Source of the DNA: Deltaproteobacteria bacterium
GTDB lineage: Bacteria; Desulfobacterota; Desulfuromonadia; Geobacterales; Pseudopelobacteraceae
Assembly (NCBI GenBank): GCA_019162745.1
Contig: JAFLLC010000125.1
Location: 1-48,716 of the forward strand
Direction: 5' to 3'
Length of the DNA stretch: 48,716 bases
Shown here: positions 19,108 to 32,770 of the stretch, one piece after another
How the letters are laid out: every line of letters begins with the position of its first letter
How positions within the stretch are numbered: position 1 is the stretch's first letter
Made by a program: the position numbers and the translations under genes
The notes under the pieces: model-generated
Database searches by the model: none
Told to the model about the DNA's origin: nothing
Seen by the model: only the letters and a program-made list of their open reading frames with translations

Positions 19108-20322
19108 ATGGCACTAGTGGTACAGAAATATGGTGGCACCTCGGTCGGTTCAACCGATCGCATCAAAAACGTTGCCAAGCGCATCATAAAAACCTATGAC
19201 GCCGGAAACGATGTGATTGTCGTTGTTTCCGCCATGTCGGGTGAAACCAACAAACTGGTAGCGCTTGCCAATGAAATGTGTGAAATTCCGGACGGCCGCG
19301 AATATGACGTACTGGTCGCAACTGGTGAACAGGTTACAATCGGGCTTCTCTCAATGTATCTCAAATCGCAGGGATACAAGGCCAAATCGTATCAGGGGTG
19401 GCAGGTTCCGATAAATACCGATTCGACCGCTACAAAAGCCCGGATTGAGACCATTGGCGACAAAAACATCCGTGCCGATCTCAAAGAGGGCACTATAATT
19501 GTCCTGGCCGGTTTTCAGGGCGTTGATGCCGCCGGCAATGTAACCACACTGGGTCGTGGCGGTTCCGACACTTCGGCTGTTGCGATAGCTGCTGCGCTCA
19601 AAGCGGATGTCTGTGAGATTTACACCGACGTTGACGGTGTATACACCACCGATCCGAACGTCTGTAAAGAGGCGCGCAAGATCGAAAAAATATCGTATGA
19701 CGAGATGCTGGAACTGGCCAGTCTGGGAGCGAAGGTACTCCAGATCCGATCGGTTGAGTTCGCTAAAAAATATAACGTGGACGTGCATGTCCGCTCAAGT
19801 CTTAATGAAAACACCGGTACGATGGTTACCAGGGAGGATAAAGATATGGAAGGAATACTCGTTTCAGGTGTTGCATACGATAAGAATGAGGCCAAGATTG
19901 CCGTTAAGGGAGTACCTGACAGGCCAGGTATTGCCGCTAAAATTCTTACTCCTCTGTCTGATGCCGCCATCTCGGTAGATATGATTGTGCAAAATGTCGG
20001 CGACAACGGTTTGACCGATTTTACCTTCACTGTTACCAAGGCTGATCTGAAACAGGCCCTGTTGATCACAAACGAAGTTGCCAAAGAAATTCAGGCAAAA
20101 GAGGTCGTTTCTGACGAAAATATCAGCAAAATATCGATCGTAGGGCTTGGAATGAGGAGCCATGCCGGTGTTGCGACACAAATGTTCAGCGCGCTCTCAC
20201 AGAATGGCATCAATATCCAGATGATTTCTACATCGGAAATAAAAATATCAGTTGTTATTGATGAAAAATATACCGAACTGGCCGTGCGTGTCATGCACGA
20301 AAGCTTTGGTCTTGCCGGCTGA
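19108..20322 (+). CDS. lysC: Aspartate kinase
   Basis: Phosphorylates L-aspartate, the first committed step to lysine, threonine, methionine and diaminopimelate. It has 404 aa and is monofunctional. The kinase domain (1-240) has [41 protein letters not shown] and [13 protein letters not shown]. Two ACT repeats follow (about 265-335 and 345-400, with the [12 protein letters not shown] signature) for feedback control by end-product amino acids. AAGGAGAG precedes ATG 19108. A clear terminator follows, so this ends the long operon. Confidence 0.96.
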   Translation: MALVVQKYGGTSVGSTDRIKNVAKRIIKTYDAGNDVIVVVSAMSGETNKLVALANEMCEIPDGREYDVLVATGEQVTIGLLSMYLKSQGYKAKSYQGWQVPINTDSTATKARIETIGDKNIRADLKEGTIIVLAGFQGVDAAGNVTTLGRGGSDTSAVAIAAALKADVCEIYTDVDGVYTTDPNVCKEARKIEKISYDEMLELASLGAKVLQIRSVEFAKKYNVDVHVRSSLNENTGTMVTREDKDMEGILVSGVAYDKNEAKIAVKGVPDRPGIAAKILTPLSDAAISVDMIVQNVGDNGLTDFTFTVTKADLKQALLITNEVAKEIQAKEVVSDENISKISIVGLGMRSHAGVATQMFSALSQNGINIQMISTSEIKISVVIDEKYTELAVRVMHESFGLAG

Positions 20323-20353
20323 ATAGAATTGGTATTACAAGATTGCAGTACTT

Positions 20354-20386
20354 AGAGGAGAACACATAATGTTATCCTCTTTTTTT
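20354..20386 (+). terminator. Intrinsic terminator after lysC
   Basis: AGAGGAGAACA (20354-20364) pairs with TGTTATCCTCT (20370-20380) with one mismatch around the loop CATAA, followed by six T residues. It lies 32 bp after lysC and before the convergent tadA gene. Confidence 0.85.
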
Positions 20387-20402
20387 GGATAATGCCGAAT
20401 TG

Positions 20403-20858
20403 TCAGCTGCAGTGTGCTTTCTTTTTACGCGTGCGCAAGGCCATAAAAAAGTCACTAAGTAACTTGGAACACTCGCTCTCAAGAACACGTGGCAATAGTT
20501 CGATTCGGTGATTGAGGCGGGAGTCGCTGGAGAGGTCATAAAGTGAGCCGGCCGCTCCCCCCTTCGGGTCATAACAGCCGAAGACTACGGTTGGGATACG
20601 GGCCAGGATGATCGCCCCCATGCACATGGTGCAAGGTTCCAACGTCACATACAGGACCGTATCAAGGAGCCGCCAGGAACCAAGTTTCCGGGCGGTTTTT
20701 CTAATGGCAATCAGTTCTGCGTGCCCCACCGGATCCTGACTGGTTTCACGTAGATTATGACCTCGGGCGATAATCTTATTGTCACGCACGATAACACAGC
20801 CGATCGGTACTTCATCTTTGGCCTGTGCCTTTGCCGCTTCGGCAATCGCTTTCCGCAT
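20403..20858 (-). CDS. tadA: tRNA-specific adenosine deaminase
   Basis: Deaminates A34 to inosine in tRNA-Arg(ACG). The zinc-dependent cytidine deaminase motifs are intact: HAE in VGHAELIAI and PCTMC in LEPCTMCMGAI. With the Met in EYWMRKAI as start it has 151 aa, close to the usual 150-165. The same frame stays open upstream to 21041, with Met codons at 21041 and 20981. That extra N-terminal sequence looks unrelated to TadA, and the chosen ATG lacks a strong ribosome site, so the true start is uncertain. The gene is convergent with lysC and divergent from lepA. Confidence 0.9.
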   Translation of the reverse strand: MRKAIAEAAKAQAKDEVPIGCVIVRDNKIIARGHNLRETSQDPVGHAELIAIRKTARKLGSWRLLDTVLYVTLEPCTMCMGAIILARIPTVVFGCYDPKGGAAGSLYDLSSDSRLNHRIELLPRVLESECSKLLSDFFMALRTRKKKAHCS

Positions 20859-21117
20859 CCAATATTCATGGTTTTGCCGTGCGGACGGCTTTAGAGTGGG
20901 TATTTGTAAAGAAATAAGTAATGCCCCTTTGCAGAAGAGTGGCAGTTTTAGTGCAGCAGTGAAGCAGCTTGAAATAAGCATCACTCGGTAGCCTCTTGTC
21001 AAGTCTGAATATGATCGAAGCTGGTCGGTAGTTTCCCACATTTCCCTTTTCCCCTTTACTTTCCAGCTATCTTTATTTATTCTTCACAGTCCTAATTTTT
21101 AGAGTACGAAGGAATTC

Positions 21118-22914
21118 ATGGAAATCAGCAGAATCCGCAACTTCTCCATCATTGCTCACATCGACCACGGCAAATCCACGCTGGCTGACCGCCTTCTTGA
21201 GTATACCGGTGCCGTTTCCGACCGTGATAAGCAGAACCAGTTCCTTGATAAAATGGATCTGGAGCGGGAGCGGGGCATTACCATCAAGGCCCAGACCGTA
21301 CGGCTTAATTACCGCTCCGATGCCGGCGTCGACTATGTTCTCAATCTTATTGATACCCCCGGTCATGTAGACTTTACCTATGAGGTGTCACGCTCTCTGG
21401 CCGCCTGTGAAGGGGGGTTACTGGTGGTTGACGCTTCTCAGGGGGTTGAGGCTCAGACACTGGCTAACGTCTATCTCGCCCTGGATATAAATCTGGAGGT
21501 TTTTCCGGTATTAAACAAGATTGATCTGCCGGCTGCCGACCCCGAACGGGTCAAACAGGAAATCGAGGACATCATCGGTATTGATGCTCATGATGCTGTT
21601 CTGGCCAGTGCCAAAGCGGGGATCGGTACGCACGAGATCCTTGAACAGATTATCAAAAAAATTCCGCCCCCGGTCGGAAACCCGGAAGCTCCGCTCAAGG
21701 CACTGCTGTTTGACTCCTGGTATGATCAGTATCAGGGGGTCATCATCCTGGTGCGCCTCTTTGACGGAACACTTAAGAAGGGCGATAAGATCCAGCTGAT
21801 GTCTACTAATTGCGCTTTTGAAGCACTCAAGGTCGGTGTCTTTTCGCCAACGATGGTTGAGGTTCCGGAACTGGCGGCGGGCGACGTCGGTTTCATTATC
21901 GCCGGTATCAAGGACGTTGCGGATGCCAAGGTAGGTGATACGGTAACCCTGCTGCATCGGCAGTGTGAGATCCCGCTGGATGGTTTTAAAGAGGTCACGC
22001 CGATGGTGTTCTCCGGTTTGTACCCGATCGATACCGTTCAGTACGAGCAGTTACGGGACGCACTGGCTAAGCTTAAATTGAACGATTCATCATTCTCTTT
22101 CGATCCTGAGACGTCACTGGCGCTCGGTTTCGGTTTTCGCTGCGGTTTCCTCGGCCTGCTGCATATGGAGATTATTCAGGAGCGCCTGGAGCGGGAGTTT
22201 GGGCTCGACCTGATTACTACCGCTCCGACGGTTGTCTATCGGGTGCATAAAATGAACGGCGAAGTATACTCCATTCAGAGCGCAAATCAGATGCCGGAAT
22301 TGCAAAGTATGGAGTATCTGGAAGAGCCTTTTATTCTGGCCCATATCCACGTACCGAATGAATTTGTCGGTGGCGTGCTGGCTCTTTGTGAGGACAAACG
22401 CGGTGTGCAGCGCGAGATCAAGTATCTGACTCCGACGCGCGTTATGATTATTTATGAACTGCCGTTGAACGAAATTGTTCTGGACTTCTACGACCGTCTC
22501 AAATCAATCACCAAAGGGTACGCCTCGCTTGATTATGAACATCTGGAGTACCGGCGGAGTGATCTGGTGCGTATGAATGTCATGATCAACGGAGAGGTAG
22601 TTGATGCCCTGTCACTGATTCTGCACCGTGAAAAAGCATATTTCCGTGGTCGTGATCTGGTTTCCAAGATGAAAGAGCTGATTTCACGGCAGATGTTTGA
22701 AGTGGCCATTCAGGCGGCTATCGGCAACAAGATTATTGCCCGCGAGACTGTCAAGGCGATGCGCAAGGATGTTCTGGCTAAATGTTACGGCGGGGATATT
22801 ACCCGTAAGCGGAAGTTGTTGGAGAAACAGAAAGAGGGCAAGAAACGGATGAAAAATGTCGGTAACGTTGAATTACCGCAGGAAGCGTTTTTGGCAATTC
22901 TGAAGGTTGACTGA
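21118..22914 (+). CDS. lepA: Elongation factor 4 (LepA)
   Basis: Ribosome-associated GTPase that assists translation and ribosome assembly. It has 598 aa, the standard length. GTPase motifs are [17 protein letters not shown] and NKIDLP. LepA-specific regions include the [28 protein letters not shown] segment and the C-terminal basic tail [25 protein letters not shown]. It begins the lepA-lepB pair found in many proteobacteria; lepB starts 28 bp downstream. Confidence 0.97.
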   Translation: MEISRIRNFSIIAHIDHGKSTLADRLLEYTGAVSDRDKQNQFLDKMDLERERGITIKAQTVRLNYRSDAGVDYVLNLIDTPGHVDFTYEVSRSLAACEGGLLVVDASQGVEAQTLANVYLALDINLEVFPVLNKIDLPAADPERVKQEIEDIIGIDAHDAVLASAKAGIGTHEILEQIIKKIPPPVGNPEAPLKALLFDSWYDQYQGVIILVRLFDGTLKKGDKIQLMSTNCAFEALKVGVFSPTMVEVPELAAGDVGFIIAGIKDVADAKVGDTVTLLHRQCEIPLDGFKEVTPMVFSGLYPIDTVQYEQLRDALAKLKLNDSSFSFDPETSLALGFGFRCGFLGLLHMEIIQERLEREFGLDLITTAPTVVYRVHKMNGEVYSIQSANQMPELQSMEYLEEPFILAHIHVPNEFVGGVLALCEDKRGVQREIKYLTPTRVMIIYELPLNEIVLDFYDRLKSITKGYASLDYEHLEYRRSDLVRMNVMINGEVVDALSLILHREKAYFRGRDLVSKMKELISRQMFEVAIQAAIGNKIIARETVKAMRKDVLAKCYGGDITRKRKLLEKQKEGKKRMKNVGNVELPQEAFLAILKVD

Positions 22915-22942
22915 CAGACTAACTTTATAAAGGAATCCCCGC

Positions 22943-23608
22943 ATGGAAGAGCAGCAGAAAACAATACAAGCAGAAATTTCTACTTTACAGCAGGAACCGC
23001 TCAAAAAGAAGGGGTTGATCCGAGAGTACGCCGAGTCGATTGCAATAGCTGTGCTGCTGGCTCTGGTTATCCGAAGCTATCTGGTGCAGGCTTTTAAAAT
23101 TCCGTCCGGTTCGATGGAGGACACGCTGGCGATCGGTGATCATCTGCTGGTCAGCAAGTTTATGTATGGCACTAAAATCCCTTTTGTCGACAAAAGGGTC
23201 CTGATAATTCGTGACCCGCGTCAGGGGGATGTAATAGTTTTTGAGTACCCGGAAGACCCCAGTAAAGATTTTATCAAGCGTGTTGTCGGTGTTCCGGGTG
23301 ATGTCGTAGAAGGGAAGGAAAAGAAGGTCTACGTCAATGGTAAGCAGTATATAAATCCGCATGAAGTTCATAAGGAAAAGGATATTATCCCGAAAGAAAT
23401 GAATCCGCGCGATACGTTCGGCCCGGTGACAGTGCCGGCCGACTCGTACTTCGTGATGGGTGATAATCGTGACCGTTCCTACGACAGTCGCTTCTGGAAC
23501 TTTGTACGGCGCGATCAGATCAAGGGATTGGCATTTATAAAATACTGGTCTTGGGACCGTGAAAAGCATATGCCTCGTTTTGGTAATATTGGACGATTAA
23601 TAAACTGA
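22943..23608 (+). CDS. lepB: Signal peptidase I
   Basis: Membrane serine protease that removes signal peptides from exported proteins. It has 221 aa. A single N-terminal membrane helix ([20 protein letters not shown], about residues 31-50) precedes catalytic Ser57 (PSGSMEDTL) and general base Lys112 ([11 protein letters not shown]). The box [16 protein letters not shown] is near the C-terminus. AAAGGAA precedes ATG 22943. It lies between lepA and aspS. Confidence 0.95.
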   Translation: MEEQQKTIQAEISTLQQEPLKKKGLIREYAESIAIAVLLALVIRSYLVQAFKIPSGSMEDTLAIGDHLLVSKFMYGTKIPFVDKRVLIIRDPRQGDVIVFEYPEDPSKDFIKRVVGVPGDVVEGKEKKVYVNGKQYINPHEVHKEKDIIPKEMNPRDTFGPVTVPADSYFVMGDNRDRSYDSRFWNFVRRDQIKGLAFIKYWSWDREKHMPRFGNIGRLIN

Positions 23609-23639
23609 TAATTTTAACTTAAATAAAGCGGAGGTTAAC

Positions 23640-25424
23640 ATGGATTATCTTGGAAATTGGAAGCGAACACATTACTGCGGCGATCTGAAGGCTGCCGACA
23701 TCGGCAGTGAAGTGACACTGATGGGGTGGGCATTGCGTCGCCGTGACCATGGCGGGCTTATTTTTATCGATCTGCGCGACCGTGAGGGGATAGCCCAGAT
23801 CGTATTTGATCCGGAAGTTAACCTGTCCGGGCATGCCGTTGCCGAATCGGTGCGCAGCGAATTTGTGCTGGCGGTCAGGGGTACGGTTATCCCGCGCCCG
23901 GAAGGCACTGTCAATCCGAACATGAAGACCGGTGAGGTTGAGATTCAGGTGCTGGAGTGCAAACTGCTTAATCGTTCAAAACCGCTGCCGTTCATGCTCG
24001 ACGAACATAGTGAAATCAATGAAAATATCCGTCTGAAGTACCGCTATCTTGATCTTCGTCGCCCCCAACTGCAGTATAACCTGATCCTGCGTTCGAAGGT
24101 TGCCCAGTTGACCCGTTCATACCTTACCGATAATGGTTTTATCGAACTCGAAACCCCGTTTCTTACCAAATCAACACCGGAAGGAGCGCGTGACTTCCTG
24201 GTGCCTTCACGTATCAATCAGGGTCAGTTTTATGCGCTGCCGCAGTCTCCCCAGATATTTAAACAGATCCTGATGATTTCCGGATTTGACAAATATTTCC
24301 AGGTAGTGCGCTGTTTCCGTGATGAAGATCTGCGCGCCGATCGCCAGCCGGAGTTCACTCAGATTGACTGCGAGATGTCCTTTATTGACCAGGAAGATAT
24401 CATCACGGTCATGGAGGGGCTGATCGCCCGTATTTTCACTGAAGCAAAAGGCGTTACGGTTCAGCTGCCGGTTGAGCGCCTTACCTATGCCGAGGCGATT
24501 CGTCGTTTTGGTGTTGATAATCCTGACCTCCGCTTCGGCATGGAACTCTGCGATCTGACAGATATTGTCAAAGCCTCTGGATTCAAGGTTTTTGCTGATG
24601 TCGCCTCCAAGGGGGGGATCATCAAAGGTATCAATGCCAAGGGATGTGCAAAGTTCTCCCGCAAGGATATCGACGAGCTGACTGAATTCGTCAAGATATA
24701 CGGCGCAAAGGGATTGGCCTATGTCAAGATCGAGAATGGCGAATGGCATTCTCCGATTGCCAAGTTCTTCACAGTGGAGGACATTGCCGCTATGAACAGC
24801 TCCTTTGGTGCCGAAGAGGGGGATCTGCTTTTCTTCGTGGCTGATAAGCCCAAGGTTGTTAACGATTCACTTGGCAGATTGCGTAACCACTTGGCTAACC
24901 TGCTCAAGTTGACCAGCAAGGATGTTTACCGCTTTGTATGGATAACCGAATTTCCGCTGCTGGAGTGGGATGAAGATGACAAACGGTGGTCTGCGGTGCA
25001 CCATCCTTTCACCGCACCGATGGACGAGGATCTGGACTTTGTTGAATCGGATCCGGGGCGCTGTCGTGCCAAGGCATATGACCTGGTGCTGAACGGCAGC
25101 GAGATCGGTGGCGGGTCAATAAGAATTCATCAGGAGCATGTTCAGTCTTTGATGTTCAAACTCCTCGGGATGTCAGTCGAGGATGCCCGCAGCAAGTTCG
25201 GCTTCCTGCTTGATGCTCTTGAATTTGGGACTCCGCCGCATGGCGGGATTGCATTTGGTATGGATCGGTTGATAATGCTGCTGACCGGCAGTGACTCAAT
25301 CCGGGATGTTATCGCTTTCCCCAAAACCCAGAAGGGCACCTGTATGATGTCAGAGGCTCCTTCACCGGTTGACATCAAGCAGCTTCGTGAACTGGGTGTC
25401 CGCCTGGCCGAAAAGCTGGTTTGA
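23640..25424 (+). CDS. aspS: Aspartate--tRNA ligase, probably non-discriminating
   Basis: Class II aminoacyl-tRNA synthetase charging tRNA-Asp. It has 594 aa with the bacterial GAD insertion domain. The N-terminal OB-fold contains RRRDHGG, and class II motifs include [16 protein letters not shown] and GIAFGMDRL. His37 and Gly89 sit 52 residues apart, matching His31/Gly83 of the Pseudomonas enzyme, which also aspartylates tRNA-Asn. E. coli has Leu and Lys there. Non-discriminating charging, with GatCAB completing Asn-tRNA, is therefore inferred. GGAGG precedes ATG 23640. Confidence 0.95.
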   Translation: MDYLGNWKRTHYCGDLKAADIGSEVTLMGWALRRRDHGGLIFIDLRDREGIAQIVFDPEVNLSGHAVAESVRSEFVLAVRGTVIPRPEGTVNPNMKTGEVEIQVLECKLLNRSKPLPFMLDEHSEINENIRLKYRYLDLRRPQLQYNLILRSKVAQLTRSYLTDNGFIELETPFLTKSTPEGARDFLVPSRINQGQFYALPQSPQIFKQILMISGFDKYFQVVRCFRDEDLRADRQPEFTQIDCEMSFIDQEDIITVMEGLIARIFTEAKGVTVQLPVERLTYAEAIRRFGVDNPDLRFGMELCDLTDIVKASGFKVFADVASKGGIIKGINAKGCAKFSRKDIDELTEFVKIYGAKGLAYVKIENGEWHSPIAKFFTVEDIAAMNSSFGAEEGDLLFFVADKPKVVNDSLGRLRNHLANLLKLTSKDVYRFVWITEFPLLEWDEDDKRWSAVHHPFTAPMDEDLDFVESDPGRCRAKAYDLVLNGSEIGGGSIRIHQEHVQSLMFKLLGMSVEDARSKFGFLLDALEFGTPPHGGIAFGMDRLIMLLTGSDSIRDVIAFPKTQKGTCMMSEAPSPVDIKQLRELGVRLAEKLV

Positions 25425-26119
25425 CCGTGTTTAAAGCGTGCCGCCAGGCTGTTTGTGTGCTGATGTTGGGAGCGGTCCTGGCGGCCTGCTCGACAACGGT
25501 TCCTTCCTGGAGGAGCAAGGTATCGCCTTTGGTTGAAGAACTTGGCCGCCGGGAAGCGCCGGCACTGTTTCCCCAGGAGTACCGGAGTCTGTTGGAAACG
25601 TTTGAGCATGGTGAAGCGCTTTATCACGTTCGTGAAGATGATAAGGGAGCAGATCTCTATTATCAGCTGGCATTTCAGAAGGCAGAGATGCTGCAGTCAG
25701 AGGTGCAGCGGATAAAGAAGCAACTTGCCGCAGAGAAACAGCGGCATGAGGCTGAGCTTGCTGCGAAGGCTGAAGAAGAACGGCTGATGCGCGCCGCAGC
25801 AGAAGCAGAGAATCAACTGAGGATCCAACAGCTGGCCAGATTGGCTGAGGCGGAACGATTAGCGCAGAAAAAAACCAAAGAACCACAGAAAATTTTGCCA
25901 GTTTACTATACTGTCCGCCGAGGCGAAACGTTACCTCAAATTTCCGCGCGGGATGAGATTTATAATGATTCAACCCTCTGGCCGATTATCTATCGGGCCA
26001 ACCGCGATCAGATCCGTGATCCGAAACGGCTCTGGCCAGGCCAGGTGTTTGTCATACCTCGTAATTTCAGCCATGATGAAGCTGTTGAGGCGCGTCGCTA
26101 TTCCAGTAAAAACAAATAA
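25421..26119 (+). CDS. LysM-domain lipoprotein with coiled coil
   Basis: A 232-aa probable envelope lipoprotein. The signal peptide [23 protein letters not shown] ends in a lipobox (LAAC), with Cys23 the likely lipidated residue. Residues about 80-155 are Glu/Ala/Lys/Gln rich and predicted coiled coil ([21 protein letters not shown]). A C-terminal LysM module ([20 protein letters not shown]... [12 protein letters not shown], about 165-220) should bind peptidoglycan. The start is TTG 25421 overlapping the aspS stop, or GTG 25427. Its function may be cell-wall anchoring. Confidence 0.88.
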   Translation: MTVFKACRQAVCVLMLGAVLAACSTTVPSWRSKVSPLVEELGRREAPALFPQEYRSLLETFEHGEALYHVREDDKGADLYYQLAFQKAEMLQSEVQRIKKQLAAEKQRHEAELAAKAEEERLMRAAAEAENQLRIQQLARLAEAERLAQKKTKEPQKILPVYYTVRRGETLPQISARDEIYNDSTLWPIIYRANRDQIRDPKRLWPGQVFVIPRNFSHDEAVEARRYSSKNK

Positions 26120-26172
26120 GGCGCAGGACTGTTCTCCATCGCCATAACCTTACGGCTTAAACCGATTTTACC

Positions 26173-26208
26173 TTGACAGCCAAGGGGGCTTTGTATACTG
26201 TATACAAA
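26173..26208 (+). promoter_or_regulatory. Promoter with perfect palindromic operator upstream of icd
   Basis: TTGACA (26173-26178) is followed after 15 bp by TATACT (26194-26199). Overlapping the -10 is a perfect palindrome with 9-bp arms, TTTGTATAC-T-GTATACAAA (26190-26208). A half-site of this shape with a GTATAC core resembles GntR/FadR-type operators, and placement over the -10 fits repression. The 193 bp between it and the icd start also hold a second palindrome, CTATAT-AC-ATATAG (26234-26247). Geobacter has a GntR-type regulator of TCA and energy genes (HgtR); whether this is its site is untested. Confidence 0.65.
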
Positions 26209-26340
26209 AAATTATCGTGGCTGTAAAACATTGCTATATACATATAGTTTTATTAAAAATCAGATGTTTTAAAACGCGCCACAAACATAGGTTAAGTATG
26301 TAATCACTAAAAAAATATGCTTTGGATGATCCGGTTATAA

Positions 26341-28629
<2,289 letters not shown>

Positions 28630-28656
28630 GAACCTGATCATTTATATTGATGTTAG

Positions 28657-29667
<1,011 letters not shown>

Positions 29668-29697
29668 CGTTTAGTTCCAGGTTTCTGGAAGTTAGTG

Positions 29698-29730
29698 AAA
29701 GAAGGGTGGAGTTTTCGCCCTTCTTTTGCT
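29698..29730 (+). terminator. Intrinsic terminator after mdh
   Basis: AAAGAAGGG (29698-29706) pairs perfectly with CCCTTCTTT (29718-29726) around an 11-nt loop, followed by TTGCTTCTTT. It separates icd-mdh from the kor operon. Confidence 0.8.
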
Positions 29731-29784
29731 TCTTTCTGAAACCTGAATTTACCACCTTTTAAAATGGAAAAGGAGTCTTTTCAG

Positions 29785-29982
29785 ATGGAAAAAAAAATGC
29801 CGAGAATTGAAATAATTGAGAAGTACTGTAAAGGGTGTCGTATTTGCGTAGAATTCTGTCCTAAAGACGTGCTTGAGATGAAGGGCTTTTATGCCTCTGT
29901 AAAAAATATTGAAGCCTGCATCAGTTGTATGCAGTGCGAATTACGTTGTCCAGATTTTGCGATCAAAGTCATAACAGAATAA
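29785..29982 (+). CDS. korD: 2-oxoglutarate:ferredoxin oxidoreductase, 4Fe-4S delta subunit
   Basis: Small ferredoxin-like subunit with 65 aa. ATG 29785 is preceded by AAAAGGAG at 9-nt spacing; an upstream in-frame ATG (29764) overlaps that ribosome site and is unlikely. Two [4Fe-4S] motifs are visible: CKGCRICVEFCP and CISCMQCELRCP. It should shuttle electrons from the thiamin-diphosphate core to ferredoxin. It is the first gene of korDABC. Confidence 0.92.
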   Translation: MEKKMPRIEIIEKYCKGCRICVEFCPKDVLEMKGFYASVKNIEACISCMQCELRCPDFAIKVITE

Positions 29983-30004
29983 AATTTACAGGAGGAAATG
30001 AACA

Positions 30005-31138
30005 GTGTCCAAAAAAGTAGCGTTTATTCAGGGTAACGAAGCTGGCGCGTACGGCGCATTATATGCCGGATGTACCTTTTTCGGCGGCTATCCTATCACC
30101 CCCTCGACCGAAGTTGCCGAGGTTATGTCTGTTGAACTTCCCAAAATAGGCGGGAAATTTATTCAGATGGAAGATGAGATTGGGGCCATGGCTGCAGTTC
30201 TTGGCGCGTCTCTGGCAGGAGCCAAAGCTCTTACCGCAACCTCCGGCCCCGGTCTTTCGCTCAAACAGGAGTTGATCGGCTACGGCTGCATCGCCGAGAT
30301 CCCCTGTGTTATCTTTAATGTAATGCGCGGTGGCCCTTCAACCGGTATGCCGACCGGCCCTAGTCAGTCTGATGTTATGTGCGCTAAATGGGGTACACAC
30401 GGCGACCATCCCGCTATTTGCCTTGTGCCCGCTTCAGTTCAGGAAACCTTTGAAGAGGTGATTCGCGCCTTCAACCTGTCCGAAAAATATCGTACTCCGG
30501 TTATGATCATGCCGGACGAGATCATTGCCCACATGCGTGAGCGCGTTGTATTTCCAGAACCGGGTGAAATCGAGGTTGTCCCACGTAAGTCGCCGACTGT
30601 GCCAGCTGAACAGTACAAGCCATACGACATTAGTTTTGGTGATGTCCCACCTTTGGCCTCTTTTGGTTCTGGCTACAAGTTCCACGTTACTGGCCTTAAT
30701 AAAATGCAGGATGGTTTTCCTACAACAAAGGCCGATATTGTCCAAGCTGAAGAAGAGCGTCAAGTTCGTAAGGTAAATGCGAACGTTGACGATATCGTTA
30801 CATTTGAAGAGTATCTGCTGGATGACGCCGAAGTTGCAGTTGTTGCCTATGGCTCTACCTCACGTTCAGCACGCTATGCAGTCAATATCGCCCGTGAGCA
30901 GGGAATCAAAGCCGGTATGTTCCGTATTAAAACATTCTGGCCGTTCCCAGACAAGCAAATAAAGGCGTTGGCCGGTAAGGTCAAAGGAATTGTCATTCCT
31001 GAGATGAATCTGGGTATGTGTTCACTTGAGCTTGAGCGTTGTGCACAAGGTCAAGTTCCGGTACTGGGGATTTTCCGTGTAGATGGTGAACCGATCAATC
31101 CCGACCAGATCCTCGAAAAGATTAAGGAGGTTAAATAA
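30005..31138 (+). CDS. korA: 2-oxoglutarate:ferredoxin oxidoreductase, alpha subunit
   Basis: Alpha subunit of the CoA-dependent 2-oxoacid oxidoreductase converting 2-oxoglutarate to succinyl-CoA with reduction of ferredoxin. It has 377 aa from GTG 30005, with AGGAGG at 9-nt spacing. Motifs are GNEAGAYGALYAGCTFFGGYPITPSTE, the EDEIGAMAAVLGASLAGAKALTATSGPG region, and RGGPSTGMPTGPSQSDV. The operon layout (delta, alpha, beta, gamma as separate genes) and TCA neighbours favour 2-oxoglutarate over pyruvate or branched-chain substrates, but sequence alone cannot settle this. Confidence 0.92.
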   Translation: MSKKVAFIQGNEAGAYGALYAGCTFFGGYPITPSTEVAEVMSVELPKIGGKFIQMEDEIGAMAAVLGASLAGAKALTATSGPGLSLKQELIGYGCIAEIPCVIFNVMRGGPSTGMPTGPSQSDVMCAKWGTHGDHPAICLVPASVQETFEEVIRAFNLSEKYRTPVMIMPDEIIAHMRERVVFPEPGEIEVVPRKSPTVPAEQYKPYDISFGDVPPLASFGSGYKFHVTGLNKMQDGFPTTKADIVQAEEERQVRKVNANVDDIVTFEEYLLDDAEVAVVAYGSTSRSARYAVNIAREQGIKAGMFRIKTFWPFPDKQIKALAGKVKGIVIPEMNLGMCSLELERCAQGQVPVLGIFRVDGEPINPDQILEKIKEVK

Positions 31139-31140
31139 CT

Positions 31141-31962
31141 ATGGCTTATGATTATGAAAAATATATTCGTCCCGGCAAATTACCCCATATCTGGTGCCCA
31201 GGTTGCGGTCATGGTATAGTCATGAAGGGGTTGATTCGTGCCATGGGCACACTTAATCTTAAAAAGGAAGAGACAGCACTTGTATCCGGTATCGGTTGTG
31301 CCTCGCGTCTTCCCGGTTATATCGATTGCTGTACACTGCACACTGCTCACGGTCGGGCCGTTCCATTTGCTACCGGTATCAAGATGGCAAGGCCGGAAAT
31401 GAATGTTATTCTGGTTGGTGGTGATGGCGATGGGACTGCAATCGGTGGTAATCACTTTATACATGCATGTCGACGCAACATCGACATGACTTATATTATT
31501 ATGAATAACTACATCTACGGTATGACAGGTGGACAGTTCTCACCCTGTACACCTACCGGTGACAAGGCGTCTACAACTCCTTACGGTAATCCAGACCCTG
31601 GTTTTGATCTCGCTAAATTGGCAATCGGTGCCGGCGCTACCTTTGTTGCCCGTGGCACTGCATTCCACGCAAACCAGATAGATAAGCTTATTGTGGAAGC
31701 AATCCAGCATAAAGGTTTTTCGGTTGTTGAAATATTGGACGACTGCCCTACCACTTATGGCCGTCGTAACAAGTACAAGTCGGTTATTGAAATGATGAAT
31801 CGATTGAAAGAGATCGCAGTTCCAGTTAAAGCAGCTGAAAAAATGACCGCTGAACAACTGAAGGGTAAAGTTCTGACAGGGGTTCTGTACAAAGAAGAAA
31901 TCAAGCCGGAGTACACTGCCGAGTACGCTAAAGTTATCGAACGCGCCAAGGCTGCCAAGTAA
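31141..31962 (+). CDS. korB: 2-oxoglutarate:ferredoxin oxidoreductase, beta subunit
   Basis: Thiamin diphosphate-binding beta subunit with 273 aa, starting 2 bp after korA. The first-half segment IWCPGCGHGIVMKGLIRA supplies iron-sulfur or cofactor cysteines. TPP/Mg binding is VGGDGDGTAIGGNHFIHACRRNIDMTYIIMNNYIYGMTGGQ, with the classic GDG...N pattern. ILDDCPTTYGRRN is near the C-terminal part. It is part of korDABC with a ribosome site overlapping the korA end (AAGGAGG). Confidence 0.94.
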   Translation: MAYDYEKYIRPGKLPHIWCPGCGHGIVMKGLIRAMGTLNLKKEETALVSGIGCASRLPGYIDCCTLHTAHGRAVPFATGIKMARPEMNVILVGGDGDGTAIGGNHFIHACRRNIDMTYIIMNNYIYGMTGGQFSPCTPTGDKASTTPYGNPDPGFDLAKLAIGAGATFVARGTAFHANQIDKLIVEAIQHKGFSVVEILDDCPTTYGRRNKYKSVIEMMNRLKEIAVPVKAAEKMTAEQLKGKVLTGVLYKEEIKPEYTAEYAKVIERAKAAK

Positions 31963-31990
31963 TAATAATAGGAAAAGGAGCGATATATTC

Positions 31991-32536
31991 ATGTCTAGAT
32001 ATGAACTCAGGTTTTCCGGTGCAGGAGGACAGGGTCTGATCACCGCCGGGATCATTATGGCCAAAGCCGCTTCGATCTACGAAGGTAAGCAGGCCGTTCA
32101 GTCGCAAAGCTACGGTCCGGAAGCTCGTGGTGGCGCATCAAAATCGGAAGTTATCATTTCCGATGGCCCGATTGACTATCCTAAAGTCACCCAGTGTGAT
32201 GCATTGCTGGCGATGACTCAGGAAGCCGCCAACAAATATTCGCATGATCTCAAGGAAGGTGGCGTTCTGTTGATCGACTCTGACTTGGTCATAGATATTC
32301 CACCAGGTAATTTCAAGACTATAGCTTTTCCGATCATCAATACCGCTAAAAATGATGTTGGGCGTGAAATTGTTGCCAACATTGTTGCTCTTGGAGCTAT
32401 GGTTGCGCTGACTGGTCAAGTAAGTCGTGAAAACGCCGAAAAAGCAGTACTTTCCAGCGTTCCAGAGGCATTTATTGAACTGAACAGGAAGGCATTCAGC
32501 GTCGGTTTTGAAAAGGCTCTGGCAGCCAGCGCCTAG
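31991..32536 (+). CDS. korC: 2-oxoglutarate:ferredoxin oxidoreductase, gamma subunit
   Basis: Gamma subunit with 181 aa: YELRFSGAGGQGLITAGIIMAKAA at the N-terminus and QSYGPEARGGASKSEVIISDGPIDYP, both diagnostic of the POR/KOR gamma family. AAAAGGAG lies upstream of ATG 31991. It closes the kor operon and a strong terminator follows. Confidence 0.94.
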   Translation: MSRYELRFSGAGGQGLITAGIIMAKAASIYEGKQAVQSQSYGPEARGGASKSEVIISDGPIDYPKVTQCDALLAMTQEAANKYSHDLKEGGVLLIDSDLVIDIPPGNFKTIAFPIINTAKNDVGREIVANIVALGAMVALTGQVSRENAEKAVLSSVPEAFIELNRKAFSVGFEKALAASA

Positions 32537-32560
32537 AAGATCATGTTTAATAAACGGTAG

Positions 32561-32600
32561 CACGAAAGGCCCGATGTATATGCACCGGGCCTTTCGTGTT
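32561..32600 (+). terminator. Strong terminator after korC
   Basis: CACGAAAGGCCCG (32561-32573) pairs perfectly with CGGGCCTTTCGTG (32586-32598), a 13-bp GC-rich stem with a 12-nt loop, followed by only a short T stretch. Confidence 0.85.
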
Positions 32601-32722
32601 TAAGCAGCGCTTTGCTTTGGATTCATCGCTCTTGCCGTTAACACTGTAGTAAGGTAAACTACCAATTATAATTGCTGACCGTTCAGAAATATTGAAGTGC
32701 CATTAATATAAAGGAATCGTAA

Positions 32723-32770
32723 ATGTATCTGTTCCAGTGCATTACAACAGTTACGGTCGTTCACATATGA
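32723..32770 (+). CDS. Possible 15-codon upstream ORF before the RIO kinase
   Basis: ATG 32723 follows AAAGGAA at good spacing and encodes MYLFQCITTVTVVHI. Its TGA (32768-32770) overlaps the ATG (32767) of the kinase in an ATGA arrangement. The kinase ATG itself has no convincing ribosome site, so translation might be coupled through this leader. The peptide is hydrophobic with Thr/Val repeats. It may be regulatory or simply a ribosome-loading device; nothing shows the peptide has a function of its own. Confidence 0.4.
   Translation: MYLFQCITTVTVVHI

Noticed and set aside
20859-21041. N-terminal extension of tadA to 21041
   Set aside because: Not TadA-like; retained only as an uncertainty about the start.
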